Assembly (NCBI GenBank): GCA_020050895.1
Contig: JAGVJW010000189.1
Location: 1 to 7,633 of the forward strand
Reading direction: 5' to 3'
Origin: a bacterium
GTDB taxonomy: Bacteria; Bacteroidota; Ignavibacteria; Kapaibacteriales; Kapaibacteriaceae
Length of the DNA: 7,633 nt
The position numbers were made by a program, and so were the translations under genes. The notes under the pieces are model-generated. The model did not search any database. It had not been told where the DNA came from and worked only from the letters and a program-made list of their open reading frames with translations. Every line of letters starts with the position of its first letter. Position 1 is the stretch's first letter. Positions 6,062 through 7,633 of this stretch are shown one piece after another.

Positions 6062-6081
6062 TGCTTAAGCGATTTTAAGCA
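6062..6081. repeat. Inverted repeat at the convergent junction of baeRF3 and the hydrolase gene
   Basis: TGCTTAA (6062-6068) pairs with TTAAGCA (6075-6081) around a 6-base loop; an 8-base palindrome GCTTAAGC lies at 6063-6070. The repeat begins right after the baeRF3 stop (6059-6061) and covers the hydrolase stop (6065-6067). The stem is AU-rich with no distinct T-tract, so any bidirectional terminator role would be weak. Confidence 0.35.
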
Positions 6082-7069
6082 ACTGGCCAATCTGGGAATA
6101 CCCGAGCGCAAGATTCGAGTCACTGTGTACTGCCTTCACAAGGCGTGATCTCGGTTCATGGAACCCTTCGCGCCCGAGTGGGAACGTCATGCAATGAATC
6201 GGGACTATCGCCGATGCCTGCATATCGCGAGCCATCATCACAGCTTCTTCGGGATTGCAATGCACAGCCTTCCATGGATTATAAGCTCCTATCGGCATTA
6301 TTGCGACATCAATATTATTTATAAAATTTAGGTCTTTAAACGATTCAGTATATGCAGTATCTCCGCCGAACATGATTCGGTGTACCTTCTGGCAACCATT
6401 TCCATTTGCCTGATTATTTTGATGTTTCTCTTCGATAAGATATGAGTTAAAGCTTCGGCCAGTCTTACGTTGTCCCTTTGCCCGATCTGGTTCTCCGGGG
6501 AGTCTCCAACCAAAGTGTTTCACCGGAAATGCTCCGATGCTAACGCCCCCTTCATCTAAAGATTCACCCCAATCGAGCTCTCGAAGTGACTTCCAACCCA
6601 TGTAGTCTATAACATCTGATGTATTCTTTGCCGTAATGGCGTGAATTTTTCCTGGTGACCGATTGGTTAGAAATTCAAGCGATGCAAGGTCCATATGGTC
6701 CATGTGCGCATGGGAAAGCAGCACGATGTCGGGCACCGGTATCTCCGATGGATCGAGCGCCGGACGCGTTATGCGCCGTGGGCCAAACGTTGCGCCCAAA
6801 ATTCTTACACCGATGTTATTGAACAGAACAGGATCGGTTAGGATGATTGTGTCATGGACATTTATTAATACCGTTGAGTGACCAATCCACGCCATAGACA
6901 CCGCCGAATCAGCGATGAACTCAGGCACTGATTGTTCCGGCAAGGTTAATTCAGGATGATTTGACCGACGCTTCGGAAGGGTCATCGATTTCAGCGTTGA
7001 AAGTCCGACACTTGAAAGAATACCAGTGGCAATGGCACCGGACACAATTGTTCTTCGTTGTGGCGACAC
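6065..7069 (-). CDS. Probably Tat-exported metallo-beta-lactamase-fold hydrolase, NAPE-PLD/UlaG-like
   Basis: 334 residues. The metal site is complete: H64 in W-I-G-H-S-T, the core S-H120-A-H122-M-D124-H125, then H185, D237 in G-G-D-T-A-Y, H270 and H292. M-P-I-G-A-Y-N-P at 258-265 and H-C-N-P-E-E-A-V at 270-277 strongly resemble N-acyl-phosphatidylethanolamine phospholipase D and its bacterial relatives, which are binuclear zinc phosphodiesterases. The true substrate is unknown. The N-terminus P-Q-R5-R6-T-I-V followed by a hydrophobic stretch (8-24) looks like a twin-arginine signal, implying export of a folded, metal-loaded enzyme. The start is GTG at 7069-7067; an in-frame stop lies just upstream (7084-7082), so no longer form exists, and an internal ATG (Met29) would lose the signal. 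There is no clear Shine-Dalgarno sequence. It converges on baeRF3 with a 3-base gap. Confidence 0.87.
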   Translation of the reverse strand: MSPQRRTIVSGAIATGILSSVGLSTLKSMTLPKRRSNHPELTLPEQSVPEFIADSAVSMAWIGHSTVLINVHDTIILTDPVLFNNIGVRILGATFGPRRITRPALDPSEIPVPDIVLLSHAHMDHMDLASLEFLTNRSPGKIHAITAKNTSDVIDYMGWKSLRELDWGESLDEGGVSIGAFPVKHFGWRLPGEPDRAKGQRKTGRSFNSYLIEEKHQNNQANGNGCQKVHRIMFGGDTAYTESFKDLNFINNIDVAIMPIGAYNPWKAVHCNPEEAVMMARDMQASAIVPIHCMTFPLGREGFHEPRSRLVKAVHSDSNLALGYSQIGQLLKIA

Positions 7070-7172
7070 AGTGTTACAGGATTATGGGAAGGGGCAAATT
7101 GTACGTCAAAAATTTCTTGACGAAAGGTCGGAAATGTAATCTCGTATTTGTTTCTTAATTATTGTTGCACCT

Positions 7173-7226
7173 CTTCACATCGCACCACTTCACATTGATT
7201 CTTCACATTAATGTGTGGCTGCCACA
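7173..7226. promoter_or_regulatory. Repeat cluster upstream of the second lipoprotein: three CTTCACAT copies and two palindromes
   Basis: CTTCACAT occurs at 7173-7180, 7188-7195 and 7201-7208, in the same orientation and with 15- and 13-base periods. The third copy runs into a perfect 12-bp palindrome CACATTAATGTG (7204-7215), followed by an odd palindrome TGTGGC-T-GCCACA (7214-7226). The cluster lies 45-98 bases before the lipoprotein ATG and on the far side faces the hydrolase start. This is what a multi-site operator could look like. A possible -7 element (TAAATATTG, 7235-7243) follows the palindromes, but it is imperfect. No binding protein can be named. Confidence 0.4.
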
Positions 7227-7270
7227 TTATCACCTAAATATTGCAGCTATCTTAATTCAAGGGGTTTTTT

Positions 7271-7633
7271 ATGTACAGGTTTTTTGTAATACTTAGTCTC
7301 GCTGCATCGGCACTGATTGCTGCATGCAATTCAACCACCGATCCCGTAAGCAGTAATAGCGCTGGAAAGGATCAGTCAACCATACAAGCGAATGTTGTAG
7401 AGCATGTAAACAATACCTTTACAGGCACGCTCTATAACGAGTGCGCCAGTGAGGAAATTAATTATGAAATCGATGTCCATTATATCTACCAGACGAAAAC
7501 CAACGCCGATGGATCGACGTCACTCGTTGTCAAGATCCATGTAAAAGGAAAAGGCTGGGGTGTAGACAGTGGCAATAAGTATGAGATTATTGAAAATGGG
7601 AATTTCACTTCTGAATCACCTGTAGAAGGATGC
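7271..7633 (+). CDS. Secreted lipoprotein of unknown function, N-terminal part (runs off window)
   Basis: 121 codons are visible, and the frame is open to the window edge. ATG 7271 has AAGGGG (7259-7264) 6 bases upstream. The signal peptide has Arg3, a hydrophobic core and the lipobox I-A-A-Cys19, and is followed by a Ser/Thr/Asn-rich linker (20-48). The domain starts at about residue 50. Residues 51-104 align without gaps to the lipoprotein at 404-919, with 19 of 54 positions identical by my count: T-G-x-x-Y-N-x-C58, H70, A-D-G-S (79-82), K88, G93/G95/G97, G101 and Y104. A Cys at 121, the last visible residue, has no partner at that place in the other protein. The two are thus members of one family, which I cannot assign to a known domain. 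Expected to be a lipid-anchored envelope protein. Confidence 0.8.
   Translation, partial: MYRFFVILSLAASALIAACNSTTDPVSSNSAGKDQSTIQANVVEHVNNTFTGTLYNECASEEINYEIDVHYIYQTKTNADGSTSLVVKIHVKGKGWGVDSGNKYEIIENGNFTSESPVEGC

Noticed and set aside
6961..7158. Plus-strand reading frame across the hydrolase start and spacer
   Set aside because: No ribosome site, composition unlike a protein, and it is antisense to the Tat signal region.
7173..7208. CRISPR-like array from the three CTTCACAT copies
   Set aside because: Repeats are only 8 bases and spacers 5-7 bases, with no cas gene; this is far from CRISPR architecture.

Overview
The window is ordinary chromosomal DNA with seven protein genes that can be supported (two of them cut by the window edges), one probable micro-ORF, two good intrinsic terminators and several candidate control sites. 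Nothing in it looks like a phage, an insertion sequence, a CRISPR array or an RNA gene. The organism is most likely from the Bacteroidota/Ignavibacteriota/Kapabacteria (FCB) side of the bacteria; this is an inference. It rests on a mitochondrial-type aconitase, on several genes with no Shine-Dalgarno sequence, on two exact matches to the Bacteroidota-type -7 promoter element TAnnTTTG just upstream of genes, and on an FKBP-type isomerase and a baeRF family 3 protein of the kind found there. Base composition is close to even, and the spacers are AT-richer.

Layout, left to right. (1) Positions 1-78 are the last 25 codons of an FKBP-type peptidyl-prolyl isomerase, followed by a strong terminator (102-145). 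(2) A 258-base stretch to 403 holds an 18-residue hydrophobic micro-ORF with an excellent Shine-Dalgarno sequence. (3) A secreted lipoprotein of unknown function (404-919) with its own terminator (940-983). (4) A membrane acyl-CoA desaturase (1082-1984) and a complete aconitase (2062-4305), each preceded by a TAnnTTTG element. (5) A small four-helix membrane protein on the minus strand (4313-4831), converging on aconitase with a 7-base gap. (6) A 126-base divergent spacer with an inverted repeat, then a baeRF family 3 protein (4958-6061). (7) A minus-strand, probably Tat-exported metallo-beta-lactamase-fold hydrolase of the NAPE-PLD type (6065-7069), converging on baeRF3 with a 3-base gap. (8) A 201-base spacer rich in repeats, then a second lipoprotein (7271 to the window edge). 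It aligns without gaps to the first over residues 51-104.

How the genes relate. There is no clear multi-gene operon; strands alternate and most units are single genes. The desaturase (membrane fluidity), aconitase (TCA cycle), baeRF3 (a translation-associated fold) and the exported hydrolase are housekeeping or accessory functions side by side. The least explained content is the lipoprotein pair that brackets the window, the micro-ORF in front of the first, and the repeat-rich control region in front of the second. I found no evidence for an exotic new defence or mobile system.
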